Shown: in pieces, positions 5,604 through 5,938 of the stretch
Layout: each line of letters starts with the position of its first letter
Position numbering within the stretch: the stretch's first letter is position 1
Source of the DNA: Chloroflexota bacterium
Lineage (GTDB): Bacteria; Chloroflexota; Dehalococcoidia; Tepidiformales; Tepidiformaceae
Length of the DNA: 5,938 nucleotides
Direction: 5' to 3'
Assembly (NCBI GenBank): GCA_963169135.1
Contig: CAUJEQ010000234.1
Coordinates: forward strand, 1-5,938
Notes under the pieces: generated by a model
Databases searched by the model: none
Told to the model about the DNA's origin: nothing
The model's input: only the letters and a program-made list of their open reading frames with translations
Program-made: the position numbers and the translations under genes

Positions 5604-5667
5604 GCCCCTAAGTCGTAACCAGGCCGTCCTCCCGGTGCACATGTGAACGGCCATGCCCCCTGTCGAA

Positions 5668-5727
5668 CCCCCTGTTGAGACCCGGGCGGCCACCCGCCGC
5701 CGAGTCCTGAGGGTCAACGGCTGGGGG
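5668..5727 (+). promoter_or_regulatory. Foldback predicted to hide the ribosome binding site of the last gene
   Basis: CCCCC (5668-5672) can pair with GGGGG (5723-5727), GTTGA (5674-5678) with TCAAC (5714-5718), and CCC (5681-5683) with GGG (5711-5713). That makes 13 pairs around an inner GGCGG-CCAC-CCGCC hairpin (5685-5698). GGGGG, 5 bases before the ATG at 5733, is the only Shine-Dalgarno-like sequence there, so the fold would block initiation. The pairing is visible; regulation is inferred and high GC raises the chance of fortuitous pairing. Confidence 0.4.
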
Positions 5728-5732
5728 ACACC

Positions 5733-5938
5733 ATGGTAGGTTTCGAAGGGGCACGCCCGGGCGTGCTCGGCGAGGCGATCCGCGAGTGGCGCCTGAACAA
5801 GTACGCGCCGCTCTACCTGGCAGGGATCGCCCTGGGAGCGGGCCTTGGCCTCGGCATCGCAACCTGGCCATCTTCGGACGTCGTTGACGCCCCATCCCCG
5901 GCATCGTTCGCCAGCGCTCCCGTGGCGGTGGACGTACC
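5733..5938 (+). CDS. Single-span membrane protein, N-terminal part only
   Basis: The ATG at 5733 opens a frame of 68 codons that runs off the right edge. Residues 1-24 are a short, charged cytoplasmic segment containing 'GEAIREWRLNKY'. Residues 25-45 (APLYLAGIALGAGLGLGIATW) form a Gly-rich membrane span. From 46 onward the sequence is Pro/Ala/Ser/Val-rich and presumably extracytoplasmic. The segment looks like an uncleaved signal-anchor, with the main domain beyond the window. GGGGG 5 bases upstream is a poor Shine-Dalgarno and may be base-paired in the leader. I saw no clear promoter in the preceding 226 bases, so the gene may be read from the RodZ-like promoter or one I cannot recognise. 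I do not recognise the family. Confidence 0.65.
   Translation, partial: MVGFEGARPGVLGEAIREWRLNKYAPLYLAGIALGAGLGLGIATWPSSDVVDAPSPASFASAPVAVDV

Noticed and set aside
5656..5676. TTCGA loop suggesting a tRNA T-arm
   Set aside because: The flanking runs are both G-rich on the same strand (GGGGG-TTCGACA-GGGGG) and cannot pair; no anticodon or acceptor stem is present.
5640..5740. Possible tmRNA 5' end on the minus strand (GGGTTCGACAGGGGG resembles the tmRNA start)
   Set aside because: No tag-peptide reading frame ending in Ala-Ala-stop and no matching 3' acceptor half follow, and a full-length tmRNA would run into the RodZ-like coding region.

Overview
The window is a high-GC stretch of bacterial chromosome devoted almost entirely to exported and envelope proteins. 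Pro/Thr-rich linkers, a class F-like sortase pair, a RodZ-like HTH membrane protein and a repeated 'GWNNVSYLG ... YRWD ... PGDAIWVKY' secreted module together suggest a Chloroflexota-type bacterium (inference from protein style; no marker gene is present).

Layout. Five genes lie on the minus strand, in transcription order from about 4213 down to the left edge: a secreted, membrane-anchored protein with a cell-wall-sorting-signal-like C-terminus (3518-4213); two tandem sortases (2751-3449 and 1993-2646); a terminator-like hairpin (1943-1967); then a two-gene unit made of a secreted two-domain protein (1021-1794) and a secreted DUF11-like protein that runs off the left edge (1-1010). Divergent from this block, on the plus strand, are a RodZ-like protein with an N-terminal HTH, one membrane span, a long TP-rich stalk and a small Cys-containing external domain (4316-5506), and the start of a single-span membrane protein that runs off the right edge (from 5733). 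The 100-base divergent region 4214-4315 carries candidate promoters for both directions; the minus one appears to be leaderless.

How the genes may work together. The two sortases (His/Cys/Arg triad intact in both) are close paralogues. The protein encoded just upstream ends in Pro-x-x-Gly, a short spacer, a hydrophobic segment and RRRR, which is the layout of a sortase substrate although the LPxTG motif is degenerate. This makes 1993-4213 a plausible sortase/substrate cluster. The TP-rich stalks in four of the proteins fit a role in spanning a cell-surface layer.

The most unusual non-coding part is 5507-5732. It contains a 64-base two-tier inverted repeat (24 pairs, with both non-Watson-Crick positions G-U compatible only in the plus-strand RNA), a downstream segment that can pair with one of its arms instead, and a separate foldback that buries the GGGGG ribosome-binding sequence of the last gene. 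This is a candidate structured leader or riboswitch-like element that I do not recognise as a known RNA family.
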